Assembly (NCBI GenBank): GCA_963969595.1
Contig: OZ018409.1
Coordinates: 2,172,501-2,236,500 of the forward strand
Reading direction: 5' to 3'
Source: Neckera pumila
Lineage: Eukaryota > Streptophyta > Bryopsida > Hypnales > Neckeraceae
DNA: 64,000 nucleotides
Below are positions 37,062-48,452 of the stretch, piece after piece; position 1 is the first letter of the stretch, and the number at the start of each line of letters is the position of its first letter. A model generated the notes under the pieces. That model was not told where the DNA came from, made no database searches, and saw only the letters and a program-made list of their open reading frames with translations. Position numbers and translations under genes: made by a program.

Positions 37062-37805
37062 AATCAAGGAGAATATGATCCAATGTTAGTGATTCATGAT
37101 GAGTTGGGCCTTGCTAACTCTAACCCAACTTCCTCCCGTGCTAGGCCAAGTACATCCAGCTGCCTTTCACTTCAATTTAGACATAGATTGATCAAGTTTA
37201 TCAAAGTTTGATATTCTGGGTGATTTTCATTTTTATTTTTTCCTGCTCTAAAGCTTGCTAAAACCTAGAACTCCATTGTTCACATGTTGAAAAAATAATT
37301 CAGTATGTACAAGCCATAAGTTGTTGAAAAAAGTGCTTTATATGAGACTTTTCGTGAAGCTAGTTCCCTATTGGAATTTTTTGGTACATGTCCCCTAATT
37401 TGAAATTCCCCCCCAAAACATTTTTTCAACTTCAAACTCTATAATCTCACAATTTGTATGGTTAAAACCTCCCATTTTTTTACTACAACATAATGAAGTA
37501 GTCTACCATTAGACCTTATGATTAGATGCAATAAAATTTCATTTTTCATTTTTGGGGGGTCTTTGCCATCAAAATTGTCCATTTTAATTGTTTTTGGTAA
37601 AACATAATAAAAAACTTTAGGAGTTATCAATACTAACACTAATGTTACAATATCAATTTTTCTTTAGTTTCAATTAATGACACATTTGTATCCTTAGACT
37701 TTTAGTAGATGCAAAAAATACAAATTCAAAAATGTCCTAGTTTTCTTGGAGTAGCTCCTTTGGAAAAATGTTTGACAATAGGGTAGAAAAATATGCCAAC
37801 TAACC
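37062..37805. other. Intergenic DNA
   Basis: No gene or repeat boundary recognised here; the ORF at 37439-37639 is AT-rich noise. Confidence 0.5.
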
Positions 37806-37967
37806 AAAATTTCATTAAAATGGCGGTATTCCACAAACTTGGCACTTTTTTGTTTAGACTATGCGTTCTAAAATCTATACATACATGAACTAGACGTTAG
37901 AGCTAAAAGAAGGAAATGAATAGAAAAATGGCGTATGGAATACCACAATTCAGTTTTAACAAAATTT
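37806..37967. mobile_element. Family D short inverted-terminal element, copy 1
   Basis: Left end AAATTTCATTAAAATGGCGG then TATTCCA; reverse complement of right end AAATTTTGTTAAAACTGAAT then TGTGGTATTCCA. About 160 bp, non-coding. Confidence 0.6.
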
Positions 37968-38203
37968 CCCATCAATGTTATGAATATGAGCCTAAGGTAC
38001 TGGAAGCGACAGGAAGATCGACTTTCAGATCAAGGAGCACCATCAAATGGGAATTGGTTTCGTTCCTTTTGCCGGGCGAATAATTAACAAGGAGTTTGGA
38101 TTTCGGTGTTTGGCGGCAGGTCGTCTGAAGCTATGGTGCACTGGACAGCAGAACTCAGCACTGTGCGACGATTTGAACTCAAGCAGGCAACGCCCTGTAC
38201 AGT

Positions 38204-38410
38204 TCACATTGTGAAATGTAACGTCCCAAAGCCGTTACTTCTTTTGGGAAGAATACCATCCCACTGAAGCTGGGTGCATGGGGCGTCATCTTCAGCCCTG
38301 TGGCGTAAGTTAGTTGGCTTGAACTCCTTCTTAGGCCTGTAGGCCAGAAATCTTACGAAGTCCTCGTTCTTGAGCTCAGGGCACAACCTCGGTGCTTTGA
38401 GACAAGCCAT
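38204..38410 (-). CDS. Short hypothetical ORF (68 aa), possibly an exon
   Basis: Local GC is clearly higher than the flanks and the ORF starting MACLKAPRLCPELKNEDFVR reads like real protein (mixed charged and hydrophobic, few AT-rich codons). It ends at TGA 38204-38206. No family recognised. It may be a fragment of a captured or partial host gene; there is no paired exon that I can identify. Confidence 0.3.
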   Translation of the reverse strand: MACLKAPRLCPELKNEDFVRFLAYRPKKEFKPTNLRHRAEDDAPCTQLQWDGILPKRSNGFGTLHFTM

Positions 38411-39159
38411 TTTAATCACATGTGGTTACATTTTAATAAAGAAGTGTTTTAAATATGAAACATATCTACCCACGAGCAGCAGTGCAGCACTGACAGTACA
38501 AGCCCACGTTGATTTTCATCTACCGGAAGAGCAAATGGCGGACGGGTGCACGGAACAACATCCCAACCTCATATTCCTTAACATGGCAACATTTCAAAAT
38601 ATTGATAATTTTCCAGATGCTCATCTGACACCTCCGGTCTAGATCCAATCCCAACTTTCAGAGCTTCCATGTCATAGTTCTGCCGCTTTAATCTGAAACA
38701 GGCCATTTAATTAACGAGTACGATTATTAGATTATTCTTAGAGACACCGAAGGAAAGATGAGAACCATGAGGTGAATGTAGTCAATCTGTTTTATTTGCA
38801 GCTTCTGAAGCACACTACAGTTGGCAGATAAACACATCATTGATCCAATCCTCTGAAAGCATCGGAGGCGGCAGACAATCAGCACTGCTCAGCCAATTAT
38901 GGTACAAAAATCTTTAGTCTACTAGCTGACTAGATCCTTACAAAGATTAAGGATTCCATCAACCAATACCTTAAATAAGAAAAATAATTCCAATGCCAGT
39001 CCATCAAGTTACCGTACGTCTAGATCTGCTACTCCCCGTGCGGCCTACAGTCCCGCAAGCTCACCACGGATCGCAACAACGTACGCAAACATATTCGATC
39101 CTCCCATGGGGCACTGCCTACAAATCGAGTATGTGCATGGGATTTGAAATCGATACTGG

Positions 39160-40395
39160 CTACCTGAAGTTAGAGCTTTCCCAAGTTTGGCCGAACTTCC
39201 ACCAGGTGCCGACGGCGTTGCGTGTGACGATCATACGCCCGTCGCCGGCGGTGATCATGAACGACAGGGCGCCGTGCATTTTGACGCGGACAGTCCACAG
39301 AGCGCCCCAGTTACGGTACATGGGGACCCATCCCGTGTATGGGCACTTGATCTTCACGGCCTTCACGTCGCCTGCGCCGCCCACGTTGTGAATGAGGATC
39401 ATGAGGAACCACGGATTGCCTCCCACGGTGAACCGAATTCCGCCGCGCTTCGCACACTTCACTCTGAATACCAGTGGAGATTTTTCATTACAGCGTCAGT
39501 TCACATTTTCACATCTGTACTTGTTTAGAAAATGATCTAGATTATATTTCGGGACAATTGCACAAAACTTTGCCAAATCCTCTGAGGATCTTCAGATTTA
39601 GGCAATGTCACCTTACCAACTGAGTGATAAACAACCGATAGGCAAGTAAGAACTGCCGGGCCACTTCCCACACCGTCAACTTCCAAGAAGGGTATACCAT
39701 GCAAATACTTTTAGGATATCGAAACTTGAGGACTTCAAGCACTCTTCGGCAATCAAGTCTAGAGAAGAAAAGGAGACTTGGGACGTAATCCACAGTCTCT
39801 GCCCCTACACTAAACGAAGCTCAGATTTGCAACGAAGACCGTAGAATAGAAGCGTGTTTTGTGTAAAATTTTTGCAGTGCATCCAGTACCTTCGGTAGTA
39901 AACTGGGACGACGCCTCCTCGTCTCTTGGCAAGGATGGAGAAAGCCGGGTACGACAGATCGAAGTGATGCCGGGGAGGGTCGCACCACGTGCCTTCGGAG
40001 CCTGGAGGACAGAGATTGGTGGCCGTGATGGTGATGGATCGAGAGTAATTCCAGCACCAGTTCTTCGCGGTTCGGGTTTCCCTGATTTTCATGCATCGGA
40101 TCTGGAAACACGCGCCGCAAGCCTTTCCTCCATTGAACAGAGGAGTGCTCAGCGCTGCGGTCATGGCACCATAACCTAGCGCGAACGTGTTCTGGTACCC
40201 GCAGGCGCCTGCCTGCGTTCCTTGGCCATTGGGAGACCCGTAGAACGTGACGTGGGCGTAGCCCCATCCCCGGGGCGTAGCTCCGCGAACAGGATGCACA
40301 GCAATGGCCACCAAGGTCATCGCGAGCAAGAAGACCATCTTCACGACCGACATAGTGCCCATCTTCATGCTCCTCCTTGAAACAGAGACAGGCAA
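39160..40395 (-). CDS. Alpha-expansin, two exons (39890-40395 and 39160-39463)
   Basis: Cell-wall loosening protein. Exon 1 encodes a hydrophobic signal peptide (MVFLLAMTLVAIAVHPVRG at about residues 20-38), the GWGYAHVTFYGS start of the mature domain, ACGYQN, GKACGACFQIRC, WCW, ATNLCPPGSEGTWCDPP and the HFD motif (144-146). The donor after CGAAG at 39890 and the acceptor CAG at 39464-39466 join in phase (AG|A, Arg) to give YYRRVKCAKRGGIRF. Exon 2 encodes the group-1-pollen-allergen-like domain (HNVGGAGDVKAVKI, MYRNWGALW, GDGRMIVTRN, FGQTWESSNF) and stops at TAG 39160-39162. The product is 269 aa, normal for the family; in-frame ATGs at residues 10 and 12 could be the true start. The WCDPP-HFD region marks it as an alpha rather than beta expansin. 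Intact. Confidence 0.95.
39464..39889 (-). other. Intron of the alpha-expansin gene
   Basis: 426 bp, minus-strand donor GTACTGG at 39889 and acceptor TATTCAG ending at 39464; splicing restores the conserved YYRRVKC segment. Confidence 0.9.
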
Positions 40396-42055
40396 GGTTG
40401 TTAATTGGCGAGTTTGAGAGCTTCAAATATGTGATGTTCAAGCGTCAAGAACTCAAAAAACAAGGACTGGTACGTCTGACTAGATCTGAAGTTTTATTGG
40501 AGTGACCGCGCGCAACTGCGCCAATTCCACTTAAATCAGTCACTTCCACGGGTGAGGATTCAGCTTAAAGCACTTAAAGAAAGGAATAGTTACCTAAATA
40601 TCTAGACTCCTGCGGTTTCCAAGTCTCAAGGGTACTGTTGGCCTAAGTATGACCAAGTCACTCTTCCCGCAAAGCACAATATAATTCTTTTCATCCACAC
40701 GCACATTGAAACATCAATACTTCAAAGTTAGAGATCTAAAGACATCCCAAATTACATGTTCACATTCGTGTTTCAGCGTCAAATATTTAGTCGTTGAAGT
40801 GCTCAGATCTGTGAAAACTAGGACAGAAGTAGATCTCACTTCTCCGCCGGGCAACTGAAACGGCGCCATTTCATTAGTAACCGCCACCTTAACGACCATG
40901 AGGTAGCACTCTTACCAGTCTAGTACGGGCTAAGGGAGGCATGCTGCACCGAAAGATTCTTCAGCCATTTCAAGTTCGATCCACTAGAATATGACACCGT
41001 AACCCATATACAAACTGCATGAGCATCGATCATATCATGTTGAAAGGCCTTTGAAACTTTAGACCACCTGTGACGTATCTCCAGAAAGCGATAATGTAGA
41101 CCCAGTTCGGACGATATCCAGTTCGAGTACTACCTTTCCACATCGGAACCTCTTCTGATCCACCACCCAGCAATGCAACTATGCAAGAGTCCATCTCTAG
41201 ATACTACCAATGCGCGCATGTAACACAGATTTAAACCACTGGTCTGTCATAGTGAAACTTTGGGACCATACCCCAGGTAACAAGATCAACCAGAGACGTT
41301 TGAGCGCACTTACAAGAGGCAGTTGCGGAGCTCGAGCTCGATCGATCAATGTGAGCAACAACCAAGTGAGCCGCTCTCACAAGCCCCGGAGACCCCAAAC
41401 GACAAGGACACCTGCTTTCATGAGTCCTTGTGGCGTACGGTGAAGGACAATAGCGAGTACCCTGAGCTATATAGCAGCAGTAATTACGAGTTCTCCTCAC
41501 TGGCGCTGATGCAATCCACAGCAGGCGCCATGTTCCGCCTGGACCGGAGCAAATTAGGGCGCGGGTCCTTCTTTGAACGCCAATGATCACATTGAGAAAT
41601 AGCATGGTAATCAGCGAGATTCATGCAATCGCGTCGTCTCGTCTCTGGTGAAAATCGAAGTCCACGATTTCACCCTCCTACCTACCCTGCGATAGCGTGG
41701 TTTGAAACTGCAGAGGGACAAATTGGGTTTACGTCCACGGCCACTGGCTATAGCGTCTCCTGGTTCTTCTCAAGTTCTCCTCACTTGGCGAGAGGGAAAG
41801 TCAGCTCTTCCGACGGAGTGGCAACGATTGGGGAAACGGGAACTTGCGTTTGAATTGATGCTAGAGATCCAGCCATCCAGGGCTAGCTACAAGGACACTG
41901 GAATTGTTGTTTATAGTAAAAGTGTGACGGGATACTGTAAATAGAATACAAGGTTGACATTGTTACAACCAATGCTTCATAATTGCACACAATCTCTATT
42001 GCTAGGGGAACATCAAAACATAGGGGAACCCTCCACAATTGCGCCCTCTATTGCG
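40396..42055. other. Upstream region of the expansin gene
   Basis: Moderately GC-rich to about 41900, no credible coding frame in spite of several ORFs. A TATA-like GCTATATAGC at 41467-41476 could serve either strand, but its distance from the expansin start (1.07 kb) would require a long or spliced leader, so it is only a candidate. Confidence 0.4.
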
Positions 42056-42199
42056 AATTTTATTTGAAATGGCACCATTTCGGAACTTTGACACTTTTAC
42101 AGTTTCGAATGGCCATTCTGAAATCTATACCTGTCCTGGATGGCCAAAATGGCACACCGTCAAAATGGCATGCGAAATACCGCCATTTTAACAAAATTT
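42056..42199. mobile_element. Family D short inverted-terminal element, copy 2
   Basis: Left end AATTTTATTTGAAATGGCAC, reverse complement of right end AAATTTTGTTAAAATGGCGG followed by TATTTCG on that side and CATTTCG on the left. Interior has a repeated AAATGGC word. Confidence 0.6.
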
Positions 42200-42278
42200 C
42201 CCATCCCTTTATTTGCACAGTTTTGGAATATTGAGGGGGAAGTGGATTCAGGCCAAAACAACCCCCACCTTTATGGTC

Positions 42279-42584
42279 AATTTCATTAAAATGGCGGCAT
42301 TCCATTACAATGGTACGTTATTGCAGTTCAGAATGGCCGTTTTGAATCTACGCTTATTGTACATTCTAAAAATCTACAATTGTCTTAGATATCTAAAATC
42401 TATATTAGTCTTAGATTTTCTTAGAAAGGTTGGTTTGAAATCTAAATACTTCCTAGATGTTTGAAATCTACAACAGTATTAGATGTTTGGAATCTATACC
42501 TGTTCTACATGTTCAAAGCGGGCGGTCTGAAAAAATAGCACAAGGAAAATATGGCACTGAAAATACTGCCATTTTAGCAAAATT
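42279..42584. mobile_element. Family D inverted-terminal element, copy 3
   Basis: Left end AATTTCATTAAAATGGCGGC; reverse complement of right end AATTTTGCTAAAATGGCAGT. It starts only 80 bp after copy 2. Interior has a tandem-like AGATxTxxAATCTA series (42360-42510). Confidence 0.6.
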
Positions 42585-42755
42585 GGCCATCTTTTCACAT
42601 TATCACGTTTTCTATTGTCACACAAGGTTGAATTACAAATGTGATAATATGGACATATGAATCCAATGTGAATAAGCCGTTTAAAGATTTAGCGGTTTAG
42701 CATTTTAAGATATACTTCATGTTAACTCCAAGTTTCAAAAAAAAAATAAAAAAAT

Positions 42756-42774
42756 GTGTATATATATACACACT

Positions 42775-42810
<36 letters not shown>

Positions 42811-42813
42811 CAC
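42756..42813. repeat. (TA)n/(CA)n compound microsatellite
   Basis: GTGTATATATATAC, then an ACACAC run, then TATATATATACAC. Confidence 0.95.
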
Positions 42814-43345
42814 TTCATGTAATAGCTGATAATCCACAAAATACCATCTCTTTTAAATTTTAGATCTAAATTCTTTGGAATGGATATTAATCCCTAAAGG
42901 ACCAAATGGCGTTTTTGGCAACATAGTGATTTTGGGCAACTCACTACGAATGGAAATTTTATTGTTGTTCTTTGAAAATTTCACACAATGTGTGTCTGAG
43001 GAGTAGCTTTAAGGCCCAACAATTTTCAAAACTTTTGACGACATGGTTCAAAGTTATTGGATGATATGTCATTTTCAACGATTGGCGGGTAGCTCAAAAT
43101 TTTTCTGAAAAATCACTTTTAAAAAAAATAAAAATTGAAATTGGTTCTTTAGATTTATATATATGTGTAAAACTTTGAATTCTTCCATTTTGATTTATGA
43201 GATGATAATTATGAGGTATTCTAATTTGTGGGCAGTTATAGATTCCCTATCCTAAAAAGTCCTTTATTTAATTCAATGTTCAATATTTTTTGAAAAAAAT
43301 AAAAGCATAGGATGTATATTATTTATTGCAACATTACAACCACTT

Positions 43346-43504
43346 CATTAGAGGAAATTCAGGCCTTTGGAGGGCTGCTCCACGGCCTTGCAGGGTATCC
43401 TGAAATTTGTTTTTTTTTTTGCTAAAAAACTCGTTTTTTCCTTATTTCCGCCCTGCTAAAACTACAACAGCAGTGGCGCAGGAACCAAAAATTTTGAATA
43501 AAAA

Positions 43505-43546
<42 letters not shown>

Positions 43547-43712
43547 TTCTTTTAATCTCAAAAAAATTATTTAAAAAATAAAAAATAAAAAAAAAATTCA
43601 CGAAAGCTGACTGCTGCGGGGAGCAGTCAGCTTGGTGTGACAGACCAAGCTTTTAATAGCTTGGTTTGTCACATTCTAGCAGTCCTCTAGAGGGTTCAAT
43701 TTTTCTCTAATG
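43346..43712. mobile_element. Family B inverted-terminal element (367 bp) with internal hairpins
   Basis: Left end CATTAGAGGAAATTCAGGCC(TTTGGAGGGCTGCT); reverse complement of right end CATTAGAGAAAAATTGAACC(CTCTAGAGGACTGCT). Inside are a (TTA)n tract at 43505-43549 and two strong hairpins: AGCTGACTGCT/AGCAGTCAGCT near 43605-43633 and TGTGACAGACCAAGCT/AGCTTGGTTTGTCACA near 43637-43674. Insertion splits a family A sequence that is continuous at 26330. Confidence 0.85.
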
Positions 43713-44170
43713 TGGATTGACATTTTTCAATTCCTTAATTAAATTCTTAACAATTTTGTGTTTTGAATCATTCTATACTTTTTTCTACAACCCATTTTTC
43801 TCCTATATGTTGTACAAATCCAAATGATCTGAAATTTTTCAAGCATATATCCAACTTTCTTTGAAGAATGAATCCAGAGAGTAACCACCATTTTGGACAT
43901 TTTTTCATTTAAATGTGACCTTGTGAAGTGCAACTGCCTCGTTTTTCGCAGGGCCAAAAAAAGGGATCTTGTCAATTCAAATGCTAATATCTTGCAATCT
44001 ACAAGGTGGAAAATTCTGAAATTTTTTCTATATATTCTCAAACAAGTTTACTACAAGATCCTTATAGTTACACGTATCCAAAAATGTTTCTTTTCTAAAA
44101 TTTGATATTTGTACTAGAAATGGCAATTTTCAAGTGTTCTTGGTGAAAACATAGTCTCCAACCTTTAAGG

Positions 44171-44508
44171 CATTAGAAAAAAACTGAATCCTCTAGAAGG
44201 CTACTAGAATGTGACAAACCAAGCTATTAAAAGCTTGGTCTGTAAAACCAAGCTGACTGCTACGGTAAGCAGTCAGTTTTCGCAAATTTTTTTTAATTTT
44301 TTTTTTAAATAATTTTTTTTAGATTAAAAAAAAATAATAATAATAATAATTTTTTATTCTGAATTTTTGGTTCTTGCGCCACTGCTGCTGCAATTTCAGT
44401 AAGGCGGAAATAGAGAAAAAACGAGTTTTTAGCAAAAATAAAACAAATTTCAGAGTACCTTGGAGGGTCGTGGAGTAGCCCTTCGAAGGTCTGAAATTTC
44501 CTCTAATG
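44171..44508. mobile_element. Family B inverted-terminal element (338 bp), opposite orientation
   Basis: Left end CATTAGAAAAAAACTGAATC(CTCTAGAAGGCTACTAG); reverse complement of right end CATTAGAGGAAATTTCAGAC(CTTCGAAGGGCTACTCC). It carries the same interior as 43346-43712 (GTGACAAACCAAGCT, GCAGTCAG, GCGCCACTGCTG) but reversed, so the two copies face each other 458 bp apart. Confidence 0.85.
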
Positions 44509-44577
44509 GGTTAAATAGTGTTGCCAACCTCCAAAATTGCAAGTGTGATATATTTCAAAATTTAATATTTTTCTACA

Positions 44578-45283
44578 GGATGATTGCAAGAAACACCTAT
44601 TAATTTTGTTACATTTTATTGTACTCATATTTTTTTTTCTAGGATACTTTAAAATTTAAAAAATTGCTTTTAAATTTTTTTAAATATGGCTAATGTAAAC
44701 ACCTATAAGATGAAGGTAACCTTTGAAGGAATATCATTGAAAACCTCTCTAAACAAGAGAACTAGAAATGTGCCGAATCTTAAGAAAATAAATACTTTGA
44801 TGTTTTAATTAGTAGAAAATAGGAAATAAATAAATAAAATTTGGCCAATTCTAATAATTTTATGGAGATGGTCATTCATCATAAAACCACCAAAATAATT
44901 TTTTACATGGTCAAGATGCAAGTAAAAAGAAGCTCACTTTGTGAACTTCTACACAACATATAATTAATTATTTTTTTAAATCCTTCATATTGTAGCTAAG
45001 AATATACTAGAAGATCATCTTTTCCAAAATTTAGCTCTAATTGAATTTGTTTCTTTGGATACTACTTTGTTCAAAAAAAAGATTGGCACATGTGATATAA
45101 AACTATGGTCTACTTTTGGATATTACAACATTTTTCAAAATCCAAAAGATTTAGACAAGGTGTATAATAGTCATGAGTACCTTCCTATAAATTTTAAATC
45201 ATTTGGAGCCAGATTGCAAAAGTTATGGCCAAAAAACATATCACAATGATTCAAAATAGGACAAGTGTTTCTTGCAATTATCT
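44578..45283 (+). mobile_element. Family C inverted-terminal element (0.7 kb)
   Basis: Left end GGATGATTGCAAGAAACACC and reverse complement of the right end AGATAATTGCAAGAAACACT. The interior is collinear with 7420-8130. Non-coding. Confidence 0.75.
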
Positions 45284-45628
45284 AGCAAAATCAATTTAAA
45301 GAATAAAATCAAAAATTAATTTTTACCCCCCAAAAGACTTTACACAAAATTTCAAGCCATAAGAGGGCTACTAGGATGTATGAAAATTTGCATCAAGAAA
45401 AAAATTCAGCCCAAAAAGCTGTCAAGAAATCTGTAGGGTGAGCAATCAGCCGAGGTGCCCTATCAAATTTCTGATTAAAAAATATTTTTTAATATTTAAA
45501 AAATAAAAAATATTTTTGTAAAATAAATAAATAAATAAATTTTCATTCTATTTGTACATTTGCCATAACCTAATAGCCTTCCACAAGGCCCATATTTTTT
45601 GTATGACCAAATGACTGTTGGAGTGATT
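45284..45628. other. Short AT-rich stretch, possibly a decayed family B element
   Basis: AAGAGGGCTACTAGGATGT at about 45363 resembles the inner part of a family B end, and CCTTCCACAAGGCCC near 45580 could be the other one. Too decayed to define ends. Confidence 0.3.
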
Positions 45629-46214
45629 ATGCCATATTTAACTACTTTTGGACTTTAGAAGTAATTTTAGACTATGTCCTGGAAGACTACATTGGGAGAG
45701 CTCTCGTTGTATTGGTTTTCGAGACCACAACGCCTATGAAAGTGGGAAGATTAGAATGAAGTAGACCATGTTCATACTTAAGAAGAAGACAAAGAAACAT
45801 AATAACTAAGATATTTCACCCATAGTACATTTATTCTACATAACAGTAGAGAAGATTCATTGGGAAAGTTGCCGTTGTAGTGCACATCCCAGACTTTGGG
45901 ATCTTAAGTGTTGCAAGAAACCAATGAAACCAAACATAATTCAACTTAAATTATTACAAGGACTAGTAAGTAAGCACTGACCCATTAGTATCTCCTTGCA
46001 GAATAAGGATCTGGAATTCTCCCGATGTAATCCCCACATTCAAACTTACCATACAAGAGGATTGTTGGCACGGTGGAATGAAACTTGAAAGTAAAGAAAA
46101 GGTGAAGAAGGTTCACCACATTTTATTAACACCAATAAAGAAGGTCACAATCAAGAAGTTGCCCAGAAAAAGAAAGAAAGGCAATCCCTATAGTATCTAA
46201 ACTATTGAACTTGA

Positions 46215-46707
46215 CTAATGCGTAATAGAATTCCCAACTATAAGTAGCTCCTTCTGTACATACCATGGATCTTCTAATTTCAGGAGATCAATATCATCCC
46301 TCACGTCTATGGAGGGACCTATTAAATGAGCACGTGGCCATTCAAGAGGATCTGAAGTACCACAATAGTTTGATCCAAAAAAATGTTGCGCAGTCTAGGG
46401 CTACCTAAGATCCGGTTCAGTAATCCCCCACGGTGTGAATAAGGATTATTTTTGTTAGGAACGTTTGAACCGGCAAAAAACTGAAACCCCTTCCAAGTCT
46501 TTCGCGGGAGAAGACGCCGCATAAGCACCTCCAAAGTAGTCAAATGCATAGAGGAATACAACCCACAGTGAGCACGTTCAAGCAACTGACTAAGAAAGTC
46601 ATGAAAACCAGAGGGAACGTCGATTATTTCCGGAAGATCCAAAGCACCACCTTCAACGCATAAAGCACCTGTAAGAACAACGACAGCCGCCTCTTGCTCA
46701 AACAAAA
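46215..46707 (-). pseudogene. Unrecognised 3'-most ORF of the block, right copy
   Basis: Mirror of 2548-3040 with the same frameshift in a homopolymer and the same terminal stop. The open part at 46322-46705 encodes 127 residues. No family recognised. Confidence 0.5.
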
Positions 46708-46756
46708 CACAACAAGGAAGTCAACTCGTCAGACAGAAGAGGACTAAATCCCTAAA

Positions 46757-47606
46757 GAACGAGAGATTATTCGATGTTATTCCAAAGGGGACTCACTGTA
46801 TTGAGAACCTTCAAAGAACAGGAGGTATCCCGATCAATTTAGAATGCACAGTCACTTCACTTAGAGGCAGTAAACAACGAGAAGTATCCCTCTGTTTTAT
46901 TACTACACTGAAAAGAAGTAAACAAGTAATTAATGATCTCCTATTGAATTAAGAATGTACAGCCACGTCATTGAGAACCGCTAAACAACAAAAGATCTCC
47001 CGGCAAGCTTAAAAAGGAGACTCACATTATGCAGATCTTGTAAATGGTAGATCTCAAGAGGTTCAAATGGACACTGAATTTGACGCAGAACCCCTGCCCA
47101 ATGGGAGATCTCCCAATACAGTAGAAATACACTCTTACATTATTGTATACAAACTGGATATCGAGGACATGGAAGTGTGCCTACAAATTTGTAATGCGGT
47201 AATGTAAGACAGAAGAAACTCAACAAGTATGAGATGCAATATCTTGCATCCGAACTACGAGCTACAAGTACATGGTCGCGAGTCCTTGCTAAGGAATGAC
47301 GGGACAGCTCAAACACTGTGCATGTAAACAGTAATTGAAAAGCAAACATAGAATTCATATTGGGTGTAAATGAGGAACCATTCATGAACAACGAGTGTGC
47401 ATATGCAATGAATTGTCAAGAAGTATCACTTCCCTCATGATCCATATTTGCTAATGTATTGACAATTTGACAATTACAGGTTCAGGAAAATCTCTGATCA
47501 AGAATTTACAACAACATTTACAATTAGAATTACAATTTGTACTCTGACGATGATAGAATATCATTCCAAAAAACTGTCGTCTCCAGCAACGGGAAATATC
47601 CCGATG
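46757..47606. repeat. Cluster of degenerate 20-bp palindromes, right arm
   Basis: Mirror of 1649-2498. Clear members at 46757-46776, 46816-46835, 46875-46894, 47099-47118 and 47587-47606 (CAACGGGAAATATCCCGATG). Two further members lie downstream at 45690-45709 and 45858-45877. Confidence 0.8.
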
Positions 47607-47626
47607 AAGCCCTATGCCAATAGAAA

Positions 47627-48346
47627 TCAACGACGCTGAATTCCGGTAATGATTGCCCAGCCCAATGTGGAATCTTGTTCCACTGCATTCTGCCCACTAG
47701 AAAGGAGATTCGCCTTCACATACCCGGGCATCGCCTCATTTGAAAGAAGGAGGCCATCAAGCCACGGCATCAACTGCATGCAGAGGTAGTTGTTGAGCAG
47801 CTCACCGCGAAAAGACTGAGGAAAAACAACGTTATGTGCATCATTCGAGATGCTCTTTTCTGGACTGTCGTCAATTAGAATAATGTTATCCAATGTGGAC
47901 AAACCGGCCATGTTCGCAAATGTTGACAGATCTTTCAAGAAAACCGGCTTATTTGGTGCAGATGGGGCCCTGTACGTGGACTTCGTGCATGCCCCTTGAC
48001 ACAAACAAATGACATCTCGACGGCCAAAGGAACAATCCGCGAGGATAATGTCCAACAAATTGTCCATGTTATTTGGAGTAACACTATTCTAGAATGTAAC
48101 ATCCGCTCTATAATGCAGCCAATTCAGAAACGTGGTGATACCAGGGCGATGCACAACATGCAATTTATTACGCTCGTATGACCTATAAAGAAGCACTCCA
48201 TTCAAGTCAAGGACCACAGAATACTTTCGCCGAGCTACCTTTTCCAATGTACTTGGCTGCGTCGTTGAAGGTCCACCACAATTTACAGTCAAGTAAGGCA
48301 AATCCCAGTTAGAAACAAGTCCATGTAAAAGCAAAGCGAACTTCAA
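47627..48346 (-). pseudogene. FCP1/NLI-type HAD phosphatase-like segment, right copy
   Basis: Mirror of 909-1628: motif I with D-x-N, motif IV LIDDSPEKS and one in-frame TAG at 48089-48091 in the position of a family Trp. It follows the disordered exon at 48453-49319 in the same orientation, so disordered region and phosphatase-like domain may have been one protein joined by an intron near 48360-48390 (donor-like GAAAG|GTACTT). A palindrome begins 20 bases after its stop. Confidence 0.75.
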
Positions 48347-48452
48347 TCAAACCCCTAGAACTACGGAAGGTGTCAAATGAAGTACCTTTCACAAGGGCTT
48401 CTTCCTCCCTTGCCCCTTCCGATTCGACGATTCTCGCTGGCGAACGACCCCC

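Larger units (their letters stand above)
42887..44514 (+). mobile_element. Family A element interrupted by two family B elements
   Basis: Left end TTAATCCCTAAAGGACCAAA at 42887. The right end is split: CCTTTAAGG at 44162-44170, then a family B element, then GGTTAAA at 44509. Removing that element regenerates a normal CTTTAGGGGTTAA-like family A end. A second family B element sits at 43346-43712. The remaining family A sequence resembles 25860-26793. Confidence 0.65.

Noticed and set aside
39821..40441. Alternative 206-aa minus-strand frame over the expansin exon
   Set aside because: Shadow frame; the expansin frame carries all family motifs and a valid splice junction.
41231..41605. ORFs on both strands upstream of the expansin
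   Set aside because: No domain character, no splice structure, overlapping frames of similar length on both strands.
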